Source: Pyropia yezoensis
Taxonomy: Eukaryota; Rhodophyta; Bangiophyceae; Bangiales; Bangiaceae
DNA length: 64,000 nucleotides
Assembly (NCBI GenBank): GCA_009829735.1
Contig: CM020618.1
Span: forward strand, 21,933,346 to 21,997,345
Direction of reading: 5' to 3'
Shown: piece after piece, positions 10,444-20,406 of the stretch
Layout of the letters: each line of letters begins with the position of its first letter
Position numbering within the stretch: the stretch's first letter is position 1
Program-made: the position numbers and the translations under genes
Notes under the pieces: model-generated
Told to the model about the DNA's origin: nothing
What the model saw: only the letters and a program-made list of their open reading frames with translations
Database searches by the model: none

Positions 10444-10943
10444 NNNNNNNNNNNNNNNNNNNNNNNNNNNNNNNNNNNNNNNNNNNNNNNNNNNNNNNNN
10501 NNNNNNNNNNNNNNNNNNNNNNNNNNNNNNNNNNNNNNNNNNNNNNNNNNNNNNNNNNNNNNNNNNNNNNNNNNNNNNNNNNNNNNNNNNNNNNNNNNNN
10601 NNNNNNNNNNNNNNNNNNNNNNNNNNNNNNNNNNNNNNNNNNNNNNNNNNNNNNNNNNNNNNNNNNNNNNNNNNNNNNNNNNNNNNNNNNNNNNNNNNNN
10701 NNNNNNNNNNNNNNNNNNNNNNNNNNNNNNNNNNNNNNNNNNNNNNNNNNNNNNNNNNNNNNNNNNNNNNNNNNNNNNNNNNNNNNNNNNNNNNNNNNNN
10801 NNNNNNNNNNNNNNNNNNNNNNNNNNNNNNNNNNNNNNNNNNNNNNNNNNNNNNNNNNNNNNNNNNNNNNNNNNNNNNNNNNNNNNNNNNNNNNNNNNNN
10901 NNNNNNNNNNNNNNNNNNNNNNNNNNNNNNNNNNNNNNNNNNN
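10444..10943. other. Assembly gap, 500 N
   Basis: Exactly 500 unknown bases. This looks like a fixed-length scaffolding gap and not a measured distance. Both sides repeat the same 4,975 bp. Confidence 0.98.
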
Positions 10944-12617
10944 CGGCGGGTCAACCCGCCATGTCGGTGTCCGACTTGGTGGCTCGGGTTCGAGGCCTCA
11001 CGGTGCAAAGAGTCGATGGAGTCCGATGGGCGTATGCGGGTGGACTTCCACCTGGTGCATCCCCGTGGAGAGTCCTCCCGGCGCGTCAAGGTGGACCCGA
11101 GCTGGGAGCGGGAGTTGGTGCGGCTGGTCAACCAGCCGAACGCGTCCGGGTGGAACCCATTGGATCCTGAGTCAGCCGGACGACCGGCATGCGCAGCTCT
11201 GGCGCACCCGGGTGGGACGGGGTGAGGTCTACCTCGACCCCAACTTCGGGGTCTGCGACCTGATTGCCCCCGCGTTGCCGCGGGAGATTGACTACCGGCT
11301 AGTGCTCGGGGGATTGCGGCGGCGGCGGAGCCGGTTGCGTTTGGGGAGACGGTGAGCCGTACCGGTCGGTATCCCGACTTTGACTACTACCCGGGGGTAC
11401 CCCCGTATCTGTCGTTGACGGCTCCCTACCCGCCCATGGCGGGGTTGAAGTCGGCGTCGAGTTGGCGACGTAACCATGGTGTCATGGCGGATGCGTTCCG
11501 CACGGATATAACGTGTGCGTTGCAGACCGGCAACGGTCGTGCTCCGGTATACACTCCCGTGCGCCCGCCGCTATGGCAGGAGGGGTGGGAACCCGCCCCT
11601 GCTTTCCGGTTTGACACCGGCTCCTGCCTTCGCTACTTCGGGAGTGTGTTGGCCTCGCGACCGGTCCACCCGTTGCAGGGTACCTTCACCCTTGAGGTTA
11701 CCCTCGGGCAGGCTTCATCCTTCTTGCTGTCCGTCCGCCGGCAGGGTCGTCTGTTTCATCTTCCGACGGGTGTCCGTCGGCACATCGCGCAGTTGGGCGT
11801 GGATCTGATAGCTGCCAAGACCGGGTTGGCCCGGGAGTTCGAAGCCCTGCTGGCTGTTCACGATGCCGTGAACTGGGCTGGGGTGTTGGCCCTTCCCCCG
11901 TACCGGGACCCGCAGGCTGGGGCTTCCCCCTTGCCTCGTCACTCGTTGCGTGTCCGGCGTACTCAGCCGGGTGAGCCTAGTTGCCATGGGTGGGCGTCCA
12001 CCGAGGCCGTTCCTGACCTGGGTATTCCCATGGTTATCCATGACCCTCTTCAGGTCCTTGCTCCGTGGTTCGGTAACCCGATGCCGGCGGCGGTTGGCCG
12101 TCGTCCCCGAGAGTGGGGCTCTGTGGGTGGGGAGCGTGAGGTGTCCCGTCGTCGGGCGGAGTACCGCCGTGGTTACGGTGGAGCCCCTTCGGTAGGGTCC
12201 TACCGGGCCTCGTATCAGGTGCCACCGGCTCCGGTGGTAGCCGTGTCGGCTCCTGTGGCTCCTCTGGCTGCGCCAGTGTCACCTCCCGCCCCTGTCCTAC
12301 ATGACGGGGGTCCCCGTCTCTGGTATGAGGGCGTTGACGCCCTTGTTACCCGCGCAATGCGTGGGGGTCTCTCTGTTAGCTGGGGGGATATCCCCCCAGG
12401 TGCTGCGCTGGTTGGGTCAGCGCGTTGCTTCGGTGGCGTGCTGGACCGCCTCCAGAAAGCTCTGGAGGACGTGGAGGCTGGCCGCAGCACCCTCGTCCAG
12501 CTATGCACCGAGGTAACTCGGGTGGTCGACCGTCGTGACGTTGCCGACCGGTGGAGCACGGAGGTCTACGCGCTTACGCGTGAGTGGCCTCCCTCGGGCA
12601 GTGGGTCTACCCACTGA
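10944..12617 (+). pseudogene. aORF2 copy right of the gap (5'-truncated, frameshifted near the gap)
   Basis: Repeats aORF2 from about residue 258 to the stop. Single-base indels near 11008, 11143, 11156 and 11295 break the first 400 bases. From 11352 on it is open and nearly identical to the copy ending at 7144 (one visible substitution changes a Val to Gly after RRTQP). Most likely the same gene sequenced twice. Confidence 0.8.
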
Positions 12618-13096
12618 GGAGTGCTATTGTTTGGGCGGGAGAGGGCCCCGGCAACCCTTATGGTAGCCGGGTAGTAGTGAGTATAAACTCATCCCCCTTT
12701 GGGGGCATTGCTTGCCTCTGTTTTGCTGCCCTGGGGAGTACCCCTTCTGGTTCAGTGGTGCCTTGCCTCCCGTCCAACTTCTTCTGGTTGGTTCATGCTT
12801 GGGGAGGTCATCCTCCCTCACTTGGTGTCTTGGCTTGGGGAGGTCATCCTCCCGTGTAAGCCCCCTAGTTACTTCGATATTATCGGAGTTAGCCTTTACC
12901 TTTAAGTTAACTTATTAAGGTTCAGGTTTTACTTAGTTACCTAAGCTTAGCTCTACTTAGTTACCTGAGCTTGGTTCGACTTAGAAACCTAAGTCTGATT
13001 TGACTTAAAACCTAAGTGTGCCATAACCATGTCACACCCTACTTAGTAGGTATAAGCCTCACCCCCCAACAGCCGAAGTCGGTGTCGGTTGGGTTG
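12618..13096. other. Second copy of the convergent spacer
   Basis: Nearly identical to 7145-7621, with the twin GGAGGTCATCCTCC hairpins and the 24-bp array. It has one extra T near 12722 and one near 13095. Confidence 0.75.
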
Positions 13097-16000
13097 TTAC
13101 AGTAGGCGTCGTCGCCTCATGTACGGCATGAGTAGTTGGCGGGGTATATTCGCCGCCTGTTCCCAGGTGGGTGAGTCGTATCCGACCCACATAACCTTGA
13201 CGTACCAGGGTCCTGGTATGTCCGGGTCGGTGTGTCCGACCACGATCTCTACTTGGTATGGAATCCCATCCGGTCCCACCGGGTCATCCGACCGGTGGGT
13301 TGTAAGAGCTTCATATAGCAACCCAGCCGGTACCGGCTGAGGCTGTTCCGGCTTCGGAGCAGGTGTGACATCATTCATACTGATGCGTTGGATCTCCGTA
13401 TCGGAGTGTAAGATAACAGAGTGGTCATCTCTGTGGAGGATCTGGTACGGTCCCTTGACCGGTTGCATAAGCTTGTTCCCTCGGAACTTCTGGTGTCTGA
13501 TATAGACCCAGTCACCTGTTACCAGGGTTGCGTTGCGCACCCGTAGTCGGGCGTCGAAGTTCTTCTTATATCGAAGTTGTGTTCTGTCAAGGGCACCCTT
13601 GAGCTTAGGAATCATCCACGATAGCTTGGCCAACCAAGCTAGGTGGATGCGTTCGGCGGGTCGGCCCTTCGGTGTATCATACCGAGTGCACCTGCCGGGT
13701 GGCAGCGTCAGGTTACCGACGCCTAGTGGCATGACCCACTCCAGCGGAGCAATGTTTGTGCTCCGATGTGGCCTGGCATTGTATGCCAGGGTGAGTACGG
13801 ACAGAAGCCTGTCCCAAGTGTTCGTGTGCTCGGCCACGTAGCACTGTAGCATCTTTACGATGGTGCGGTTGAACCGCTCCACCTGCCCGTTGGACTGCGG
13901 GTGGTAGTCGGATGCCCGACGTGGTTCGATACCGAACATGCCCAGGACCTTAGTGCAGAATGCCGACGTAAGGTTTGCTCCGTTATCGGAGAGGAGTTGC
14001 TTCATGACTCCGTATGCACTGATCCAGTGGTCAACCACTGCGTTCATGATGGTGTATGCCGTATCATTCGGGATGGCTGCCGCTCTTGACAGCTTAGTGA
14101 AGCGGTCAGACATGACCAGGATGTACCTGTTCCCTTCTTCCGTTACCGGAAGTGGCCCGAGTATGTCGATAGCGACTTGCTCGTTGGGCCCATCAGGTGG
14201 GAATAGCTTCATGGCAGACGCCCGCCGATGTAGTCTCATGCGGTTACGTGCACAGGGGTGGCATCCCCTTACGTGGTCGACCACGTCGACGGCCATTGCT
14301 GGCCAGTAGAAGAACCTTCGCATTGCTGCGAACATACGTGAACCCCCCGGGTGTCCGGCTGTAGGGTTCTCATGTTCTCGTTTCATGACGGCTTGCCGTA
14401 AGGACACGGGAACCACGACTTGATGTCGTCCATCGGCGGGTGCCCGCCGGTATATGAGTCCGTCTTCGTTCTCGGAGAAGATGCCGGCCGTACCGGCCAG
14501 GAGGTTAGCACGATGACGTCTACAGTCATCGTCGTTGGCCTGTGCCTCGCGGAAGTCCGCGAGGGTCAATGGGCACGCAAGGTGTGCCATGGTATGGTCA
14601 GCCATACCCTGGGTAGCATTTCCCACCATGCACACCGGTACCACCGGGATGTCCTCGTCCACCGGGCGGGTATCCCCGCTCGGGGTGTCGAGTCGAGACA
14701 ACGCGTCTCCGAGGTGGTGGGTTGGCCCAGCCTTATACACCGTGCGGTAGTCGTGCTCGGCCATCTTCAGCCTCCATCGGGCTAGCCTCCCATGGCTATC
14801 GGAATCCTTGTCACCAAGGTTGAGGAGCCATCGTAGGGGTTCGTGGTCGGACCTCACGATGAACCTGGAGCCCTCCAGGTATGGACGGAGCAGTTGCACT
14901 GCCCATATAACTCCGAGGCATTCACGCTCGGTGGCACTATAGTTCCGCTCAGCCGGGTTGAGTTTCCGGCTGAAGTACCCTACCGGACGTAGGTCCGGGA
15001 TAACGTTGTCGGTACCTATCAACGTCTCTCCCTGTAACAGGGTGCATCCCACTTGTGTATCACACGCATCGACATCGATGACGAAGGTACCCCGTCTATG
15101 CGGTAACGCAAGGACGGGTGGGGCTAGTAGGGCTCGCTTCAGCGACTCGAATGCCTCCTCTTCGCTAGGCGAAGGGGGTTGGAGTACCTTGGGTAAGGTA
15201 CTGCTCGTAAGAACCGTTAACGGTTTAGCTATCCGAGCAAAGTCCTTGACGAACCGTCGGTATACATTGCACATTCCCAGGAAGCTCTTGAGCTGCGTCT
15301 GGGTGTTAGGGAACCGGGCATCCCGGAGTGCCCGGGTATTGGCTTCGAGTACCCCTAGTTTACCAGGGGTTATCTGGTGGCCCAGATACTCGACCGTCTG
15401 TTGGAAGAAGGCGCACTTCTTCAGACGCAGGGTTACCCCGGCGTTCCTCAAGAGGGTGAGTACCTCGTCAACATGTTGTACATGGTCATCCATGTTACGC
15501 GAGAAGACGATGACGTCATCGAGGTACACTAGGCAGTTACGCCACTTCACCCCCGACAGTATGATGTCGATAGCCCACTGGAATGTAGCGGGGGCGTTGG
15601 ACAATCCGAAGGGCATCCTTAGGAACTCGTACACTCCACTGTGACAGACGAATGCCGTCTTGGGGATATCCTCGTCCGCCACCGGGATCTGCCAGTATCC
15701 GGCATTGCAGTCGATGGTGGTAAACACCGTAGCCTCCCCCAGGGAGTCGATGCATTCATCCATCCTTGGTAAAGGGTATGAGTCCTTCTTGGTAACCAAG
15801 TTGAGGCGTCGATAATCGATGCAAAACCGAGGGGTTTGATCCTTCTTCGGCACAATAACGACTGGGGCACCCCATTCCGACATCGAAGGTCGGATCACCT
15901 TAGCTTCCCTCATCCTCTTCACTTCTCCATCAACGATCTCTCGTTGCATAGGTCCCGCTCGGTGCGGTTGTGAGCGGGCGGGTCGTGCGCCTGGTACCAG

Positions 16001-17263
16001 GTCTATACGATGTTGGGTTGCCCCAATGGTCCCCAAGGCCCCGCCTGTCCACATAACGTCATGCTTTCTTAGCATCCGTCGTACCCCTTCGGCTACCGAA
16101 GGGGGAAGTTGGTCGAGGTCAGCCTCGGCCAGTGCCTTCAAGGCCTCTTGGTCCTTTGGCGGCAGGTCCGCCGGAGCCGCCGATGGGTTAGGCTTCCCGT
16201 CATCGGGTTGCTGTCGCTCGGTGGTCTCGGCGACCGCCAGTACTTCAAGTGGTTCCACTTGACCTTCCTTATCAGGGGTAAGGATATCTCCTTCGTAGAG
16301 TTCGGCAATCCCGAGGATAGTTCCCTTCGGGAGGGTGACTGCCTTACGGCGATAGTTCGCCATCACTAGGAGGGACGACCCTCCTGCTGGGAGGTCTATG
16401 AGACCGTTGGCCATGGTCAACCCATGGCGCTTGTACGTCCGTAGGTTGGACTGGACTCTGCAGATGCCTGCGAGGTCGCAGTTAACCGGGAGGACTGTCT
16501 CTGACAACGGCTCAAAGCGAGTTCGCTTGGCCAACCGAAGTGTCTTCGGCTGGACGCTTGCGTACACCTCAGCCACGTTAACGTGGCTTCCTTGTAGCGT
16601 CAGGTCCCTGACGATAGCCGTGTGTCCTCGCTTCGTCCCGTCAGCTTCTTGAAGCTCGACGGTCCTCCGGCCTGGCCGGATTGCATCAACGTGAACGTTG
16701 ATGAAGGTGCACCCCAGTATGCAGGGCACCGATAGTGTTTCACATACCAGGAAGTCAACTTCCGTGGTGAGATCCCCGATGGTAACCTGCAGCGACATCG
16801 CTGCGGTCGTACGAATGAGTCGACCATTCGCGTCCTTGATGGTGGGTCCCCGAGTCACTCTGACTCGTGGAAGCCACTTGTCCGGGAGGGTATCCTTCCG
16901 GATAAGGTTGGGTCCAGCCCCTGTATCCAGTACAGGGTAGTACGATCGTGTCGACTGGGGGTCAACCCCCAGTGTGGCTGATACCTTGAAGTTCTCCAAG
17001 GTAAACAACACATGTCCTACACCGATATCCGGTGTAGCTCGGGCATCCTGAACAGGGCCCTTGTCTGGTTCAACGTGACGGGGCTTCCCGTCCTCTCCTC
17101 CCAACCTTGGAGGTTGGTCATCAATCCCCTGACGCCGTGTCGTCGGGGCCGGAAGGTGTACCCGGGGGTTGATGCGGCGTCGGCTCAACCGCGCTCTCCG
17201 TGGGGCTTTCCCCGCGGTACTCCGGGGTGGCTTGCTTGGGTGACCCCAGCGCCCCCCGGTCAT
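13097..17263 (-). CDS. pol: Ty3/gypsy chromovirus pol polyprotein (protease-RT-RNase H-integrase-chromodomain)
   Basis: An intact 1,388-codon ORF. In order it shows a retropepsin with the LDTGAGPNLI active-site motif, a reverse transcriptase with [21 protein letters not shown] and the catalytic YLDD, an RNase H with TFVIDVDACD and RSDHEPLRWLL, an integrase with a zinc-binding segment ending CHPCARNR, and a D,D,E core with AIDILGPLP, LLSDNGA and PQSNGQVERFNRT. A C-terminal chromodomain-like segment contains WYVKVMWVGY and TWEQA. The domain order is that of Ty3/gypsy. The ATG at 17263 follows the gag stop by 8 bases and lies in the -1 frame. The pol frame is open upstream through the GGGAAAC heptamer, so expression as a Gag-Pol fusion by frameshifting is likely. 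All catalytic motifs I can check are present. Confidence 0.96.
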   Translation of the reverse strand: MTGGRWGHPSKPPRSTAGKAPRRARLSRRRINPRVHLPAPTTRRQGIDDQPPRLGGEDGKPRHVEPDKGPVQDARATPDIGVGHVLFTLENFKVSATLGVDPQSTRSYYPVLDTGAGPNLIRKDTLPDKWLPRVRVTRGPTIKDANGRLIRTTAAMSLQVTIGDLTTEVDFLVCETLSVPCILGCTFINVHVDAIRPGRRTVELQEADGTKRGHTAIVRDLTLQGSHVNVAEVYASVQPKTLRLAKRTRFEPLSETVLPVNCDLAGICRVQSNLRTYKRHGLTMANGLIDLPAGGSSLLVMANYRRKAVTLPKGTILGIAELYEGDILTPDKEGQVEPLEVLAVAETTERQQPDDGKPNPSAAPADLPPKDQEALKALAEADLDQLPPSVAEGVRRMLRKHDVMWTGGALGTIGATQHRIDLVPGARPARSQPHRAGPMQREIVDGEVKRMREAKVIRPSMSEWGAPVVIVPKKDQTPRFCIDYRRLNLVTKKDSYPLPRMDECIDSLGEATVFTTIDCNAGYWQIPVADEDIPKTAFVCHSGVYEFLRMPFGLSNAPATFQWAIDIILSGVKWRNCLVYLDDVIVFSRNMDDHVQHVDEVLTLLRNAGVTLRLKKCAFFQQTVEYLGHQITPGKLGVLEANTRALRDARFPNTQTQLKSFLGMCNVYRRFVKDFARIAKPLTVLTSSTLPKVLQPPSPSEEEAFESLKRALLAPPVLALPHRRGTFVIDVDACDTQVGCTLLQGETLIGTDNVIPDLRPVGYFSRKLNPAERNYSATERECLGVIWAVQLLRPYLEGSRFIVRSDHEPLRWLLNLGDKDSDSHGRLARWRLKMAEHDYRTVYKAGPTHHLGDALSRLDTPSGDTRPVDEDIPVVPVCMVGNATQGMADHTMAHLACPLTLADFREAQANDDDCRRHRANLLAGTAGIFSENEDGLIYRRAPADGRHQVVVPVSLRQAVMKREHENPTAGHPGGSRMFAAMRRFFYWPAMAVDVVDHVRGCHPCARNRMRLHRRASAMKLFPPDGPNEQVAIDILGPLPVTEEGNRYILVMSDRFTKLSRAAAIPNDTAYTIMNAVVDHWISAYGVMKQLLSDNGANLTSAFCTKVLGMFGIEPRRASDYHPQSNGQVERFNRTIVKMLQCYVAEHTNTWDRLLSVLTLAYNARPHRSTNIAPLEWVMPLGVGNLTLPPGRCTRYDTPKGRPAERIHLAWLAKLSWMIPKLKGALDRTQLRYKKNFDARLRVRNATLVTGDWVYIRHQKFRGNKLMQPVKGPYQILHRDDHSVILHSDTEIQRISMNDVTPAPKPEQPQPVPAGLLYEALTTHRSDDPVGPDGIPYQVEIVVGHTDPDIPGPWYVKVMWVGYDSPTWEQAANIPRQLLMPYMRRRRLL

Positions 17264-17271
17264 CCTTCCTC

Positions 17272-19455
17272 TTACTCGTTTCCCGCCCTTGGTAGGGTGC
17301 TGTCCGCCGGGACATCCGGCTGAGGAGGTGCCCCCTCGACGGCCAGTACTTCACCTGGAGCTGGCTGCCTACCCGGTGCGGGTCCGGGTGCTCGGGCGGG
17401 ATACCCCCCGGTGGATGCCTTGCGTTGCGCCGCTGCCCGCCGAGACTCCTCGGGGATGAGTGGGCAGGAAGACACCCAGTGCTGGGGATCCCCACACAAC
17501 ATACACCCGGACGTGCCGGTCCCCCCTTGAGGTCGCATCGGGGTAGCCCCGTAGCTACGGTTGCCTCCCTCGGGCGCCCGAGTGCCTGCTCCCTGGTAGG
17601 CCTTGGGTCCTTGGGTCAACCGGAACATGGACTCCCCCAACCGGTTGGGTCGGCCCGCAATCTGCGGGGGTGCCTCCGTGCGCACCGCCCATGTTGGCAA
17701 GGGTTGGTGAGGGTTACCCGTCACCGGGGAGTACCCCGTAGTCCGCACATACGGGACGCGCCGTCCCGTTCCTTCGTTGACCTGGAACTGGGTTCCAGCC
17801 GGGGCGATGTACGCTACCGTACCGTGTTCATCAATCACCGGCGTCGCCGGTAGCAACAGGTGGCCCTGTTGGTCGACTAGAGGGTCATCCTCACCAATAG
17901 GGGTATGTTCGGTCGCCACCAGTACTGGTGCGGCCTTACGTTCCACCTTCTCTTGCCTCGGTACCGGGGTAAGACTGGGCTTGCCTCCCTCACCCTTGGG
18001 CTTCGGGGCCAAGGCACACTCCGGGTGTAGAACCCGGTAGGCGTCCCCTAGGGACTTGCACATATGCATCAGTCGACTGAAGTTCGTCCGTGCCGTGTTG
18101 GCGCCCCGTGCGGATATCCGCACGTAGTTGGGTACTCCTGCGAACAGGATGGCCCGTAGCTCCCCTTCTCCGAGGAGCTTCCCCAGCTCGTAGTCGAGCT
18201 CTTGGATCCGGCGTCCAAACATCTCCTCATCCTCCCAGGACTGGGCGGTGGCAGTGCGAAGGGCCCGATAGTGGTCCTCGCACTTGTCCTCACTGAGGTA
18301 GCTGCTCAGCAGCTCCTTCAATATCCCACGGTAATCCATGGGGGTGGCCGCGACCCTCATTCCCGGCATCGGGGATGCCTGGCGAAGAATGCCTCGCACC
18401 CGTTCATCAACAAAGAACGGGAGGATCTCCAGGGCCAGCCCCTCGTTAACGAGCGCCTTGTCTGCGGCTGTCTTGAAGCTAGTCAAGAAGCCGATGACTG
18501 CCAACGGGCGTCCGTTCGGCCCCCCGAACATAGGGACTCCCTTCATAAGGGTCTGCATAGAGCGGATCGCCCGATGCGACGTATTACGCATCGATTCCGA
18601 TACGGTGGTAGAGCGGTCCTCCAAACGATAACGTTCCGGAGTAAGAACCGAACGGAAGACCTCGTTGACGATCTCCGTGTCAGCGTCCTGGATATCCAGT
18701 CGCTTAGCCAGTTGATGAGCGAACTCATCGGACTCCATCCGCTTCAGTAGGCTCGCAGTTACCTGCGCGGTCATAGCTTCCACCACTGAATATGGTACTT
18801 CAGGCGTCGGCACCTCGGGAACCCGAGTTGCCTGGCCTCCTTCGTCGTGGGGGTACTGCGAGAGGGTACCCCCTCCCCCAATAACCGACTCTCCCCCGGC
18901 GTACGTATCCGCCGGGTCGTGTCCGCGGAGTCCGCTTCGGGTGCTCCGAGCGTATCGCTCCGTGTGACTCCGTTCCAACTCTGCCGACGAGTCGGACCCA
19001 TACCCCATTGTGTCCGGGGGTTGTCCAGGAGTAGCAACCCCGGGATTGACCCTGGTGGACTCCGAAAGTAGTCCGGCCGGTTCGAACCGTACCGGTGTGG
19101 GAGGAACACGACGGGGTCCCGTCGTGTGCCGTGTTGACATCAACACTGCCATTGCGTCCTCCGTCCGATCTTGACGGGCGTCGAGCCCGGAAAACCGGGC
19201 CTCGATGCGGGCCAATGATGCCATCAGGGAATCCCCTGGTGAAGGAGGCGGCGGAGTGAGGTCGGTCGACGACAGTTGAGGCGGGCCCCCGCCTCCTGCC
19301 GTCCGAGCCGTGCCAAACGTCGATCCGGCACCGGAAAGCATTGGCGTCTCAATGTTATCGATCGGGTTCCCGATCCCGGTTCCCGTAGTCACCTCCGGAG
19401 TCGGCGTAGACGCCGATCCGTCATCTTGAACGTTCCCCGTCTCTTGGGTAGACAT
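17272..19455 (-). CDS. gag: Retrotransposon Gag with CCHC zinc knuckle
   Basis: An intact 727-aa ORF starting at ATG 19455 (MSTQETGNVQDDG). The N-terminal 200 residues are Ser/Thr/Pro-rich. The middle is helical and capsid-like, with the GILKELLSSYL and SWEDEEMF segments. A CCHC knuckle (CMLCGDPQHWVSSC, spacing C-2-C-4-H-4-C) lies near the C-terminus and would bind the element's RNA. The stop follows the slippery heptamer by a single codon. A second, nonsense-broken copy lies at 61125-63302. Confidence 0.92.
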   Translation of the reverse strand: MSTQETGNVQDDGSASTPTPEVTTGTGIGNPIDNIETPMLSGAGSTFGTARTAGGGGPPQLSSTDLTPPPPSPGDSLMASLARIEARFSGLDARQDRTEDAMAVLMSTRHTTGPRRVPPTPVRFEPAGLLSESTRVNPGVATPGQPPDTMGYGSDSSAELERSHTERYARSTRSGLRGHDPADTYAGGESVIGGGGTLSQYPHDEGGQATRVPEVPTPEVPYSVVEAMTAQVTASLLKRMESDEFAHQLAKRLDIQDADTEIVNEVFRSVLTPERYRLEDRSTTVSESMRNTSHRAIRSMQTLMKGVPMFGGPNGRPLAVIGFLTSFKTAADKALVNEGLALEILPFFVDERVRGILRQASPMPGMRVAATPMDYRGILKELLSSYLSEDKCEDHYRALRTATAQSWEDEEMFGRRIQELDYELGKLLGEGELRAILFAGVPNYVRISARGANTARTNFSRLMHMCKSLGDAYRVLHPECALAPKPKGEGGKPSLTPVPRQEKVERKAAPVLVATEHTPIGEDDPLVDQQGHLLLPATPVIDEHGTVAYIAPAGTQFQVNEGTGRRVPYVRTTGYSPVTGNPHQPLPTWAVRTEAPPQIAGRPNRLGESMFRLTQGPKAYQGAGTRAPEGGNRSYGATPMRPQGGTGTSGCMLCGDPQHWVSSCPLIPEESRRAAAQRKASTGGYPARAPGPAPGRQPAPGEVLAVEGAPPQPDVPADSTLPRAGNE
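17278..17284 (-). promoter_or_regulatory. Putative -1 ribosomal frameshift heptamer GGGAAAC
   Basis: In the gag frame the codons are GCG GGA AAC GAG TAA, so the heptamer has the X XXY YYZ phasing. Slipping back one base enters the open pol frame. A TGACC...GGTCA stem can form about 15 bases downstream, with a G-rich loop and a CCACCCC stretch after it that could give a pseudoknot. The older copy has GGGAAAT at 61131-61137 in the same phase. Confidence 0.6.
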
Positions 19456-19680
19456 AGTCACAATCAGTCAACCGACGCAACGATCACCACGAATAAGAGA
19501 GCGAGGGGGTAGATTGGGGAGAGTAACAGTAGGTCACAGTCACAGGTAAAAGCTCAACACAATCGATCAGGTCGCAACACCACGAGTACAAGAAAAGGAC
19601 CGGATCCCTATCCGTGTGCCAGGGCCGAAGACGGCGTCACCACAAGGGTGACGGAAACCCGTCCCCTGCTGCTCCACCAA
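19456..19680 (-). other. Element leader with primer-binding-like site
   Basis: This is the untranslated leader between the 5' LTR and gag. On the minus strand it begins TTGGTGGAGCAGCAGGGG directly after the LTR. TGG one base inside the LTR, followed by a GC-rich stretch, is what a tRNA 3' end (CCA) would pair with at about 19679-19662. I cannot name the tRNA. The same sequence adjoins the LTR of the older copy at about 63510-63527. Confidence 0.6.
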
Positions 19681-20043
19681 TGTAGCACAATAGGAATCCG
19701 TCGCACGTCCACTCTCAGGGAACACTCACCAAGGGGGATCGGCACCAACGTCACCGGGAGGCCAAGGTTGCTGTCCTTGGAGCGCAAGCCACGGGACCAA
19801 GATGGGAGCCCAAATGGGAGGGGTTTGTTGTTCTACCTTGGCCGGCGGTGGATTCGCCACCGGCCCCCTCGTTATAAACCCTCGGAGACACTACTAACTA
19901 CCCTCCACCCCAAGATGCAAGTCCCTCTGGTCATACGTAACTTATAGATACCGTGACCAGTACGGACTCTCAAATTGAAAGTTAAGGATTAGAAGTAGCC
20001 CCCCTAATATTAGGGTCACAATACGGACAACCATATTGCTACA
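19681..20043 (-). repeat. 5' LTR of the nested element
   Basis: 363 bp, ends TGTAGCA/TGCTACA, one difference from the 3' LTR at 3747-4109. Followed on the right by the GTCCG target duplication. Confidence 0.95.
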
Positions 20044-20406
20044 GTCCGCCGTGTGAAGACGAGCCTTATCCATCTCGGTCAGGACCCCGCGCCGGAGTTC
20101 CTTGCGCCAGAGGTCCAAGCAATCCTGCTGGCACTGGGCCGCGCCGGCGTTGCCGACCACCGTGGAGTAGCGCCGGCCCGCCAGAGGGTCCTGCCCAAGA
20201 AGCATCTCCGGGAGACCCACCGGGGGGGTCTCGACCGGGTGCATCACAGAAGCCGGGGGAACCCGATCCGTCCCCGCCGTGGCGACCGGCGCCGACATCG
20301 ACACCCGAGGAACCGGAGGCAGGAGAGGGGCGCGACTACCCGAGTTCTCCTTCGCAACACTCGCCGCCGGAACCACGGGCCCAGCTTGGATCTCGGAACT
20401 GGACAT
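20044..20406 (-). pseudogene. aORF1, 5' part, cut off by the nested element
   Basis: This is the N-terminal 121 codons of the ORF continued at 3741-1987. I chose ATG 20406 (MSSSEIQAG). The frame stays open to 20598, so a longer start is possible. The first 70 residues are Pro/Ser/Ala-rich. Then comes a helical stretch (DCLDLWRKELRRG) that leads into the interruption after HTAD. The break coincides exactly with the GTCCG duplication, so this is clean insertional disruption, not decay. Confidence 0.7.

Larger units (their letters stand above)
10944..15918. repeat. Duplicate of 5469-10443 (probable contig overlap)
   Basis: Position 10944 matches 5469 and position 15918 matches 10443, both at an offset of 5,475. 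The copies are nearly identical throughout. Indels cluster near the gap-proximal ends of both contigs, as expected for low-coverage read ends. Confidence 0.9.
3747..20043 (-). mobile_element. Complete nested Ty3/gypsy LTR retrotransposon (chromovirus) with antisense ORF
   Basis: Two 363-bp LTRs (3747-4109 and 19681-20043) bound the element. Each begins TGTAGCA and ends TGCTACA, and I see one base difference between them. The flanks carry a 5-bp target duplication, GTCCG, at 3742-3746 and 20044-20048. Gag and pol run on the minus strand, so the 5' LTR is the right-hand one. A primer-binding-like site lies just inside it, and a purine tract (minus strand) just inside the left LTR. An 815-aa ORF on the plus strand sits between the pol end and the 3' LTR. 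The span includes a 500-N gap and a 4,975-bp duplication that looks like an assembly artefact. Without these the element is about 10,822 bp. Near-identical LTRs and open frames suggest a recent insertion that may still be competent. Confidence 0.93.
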
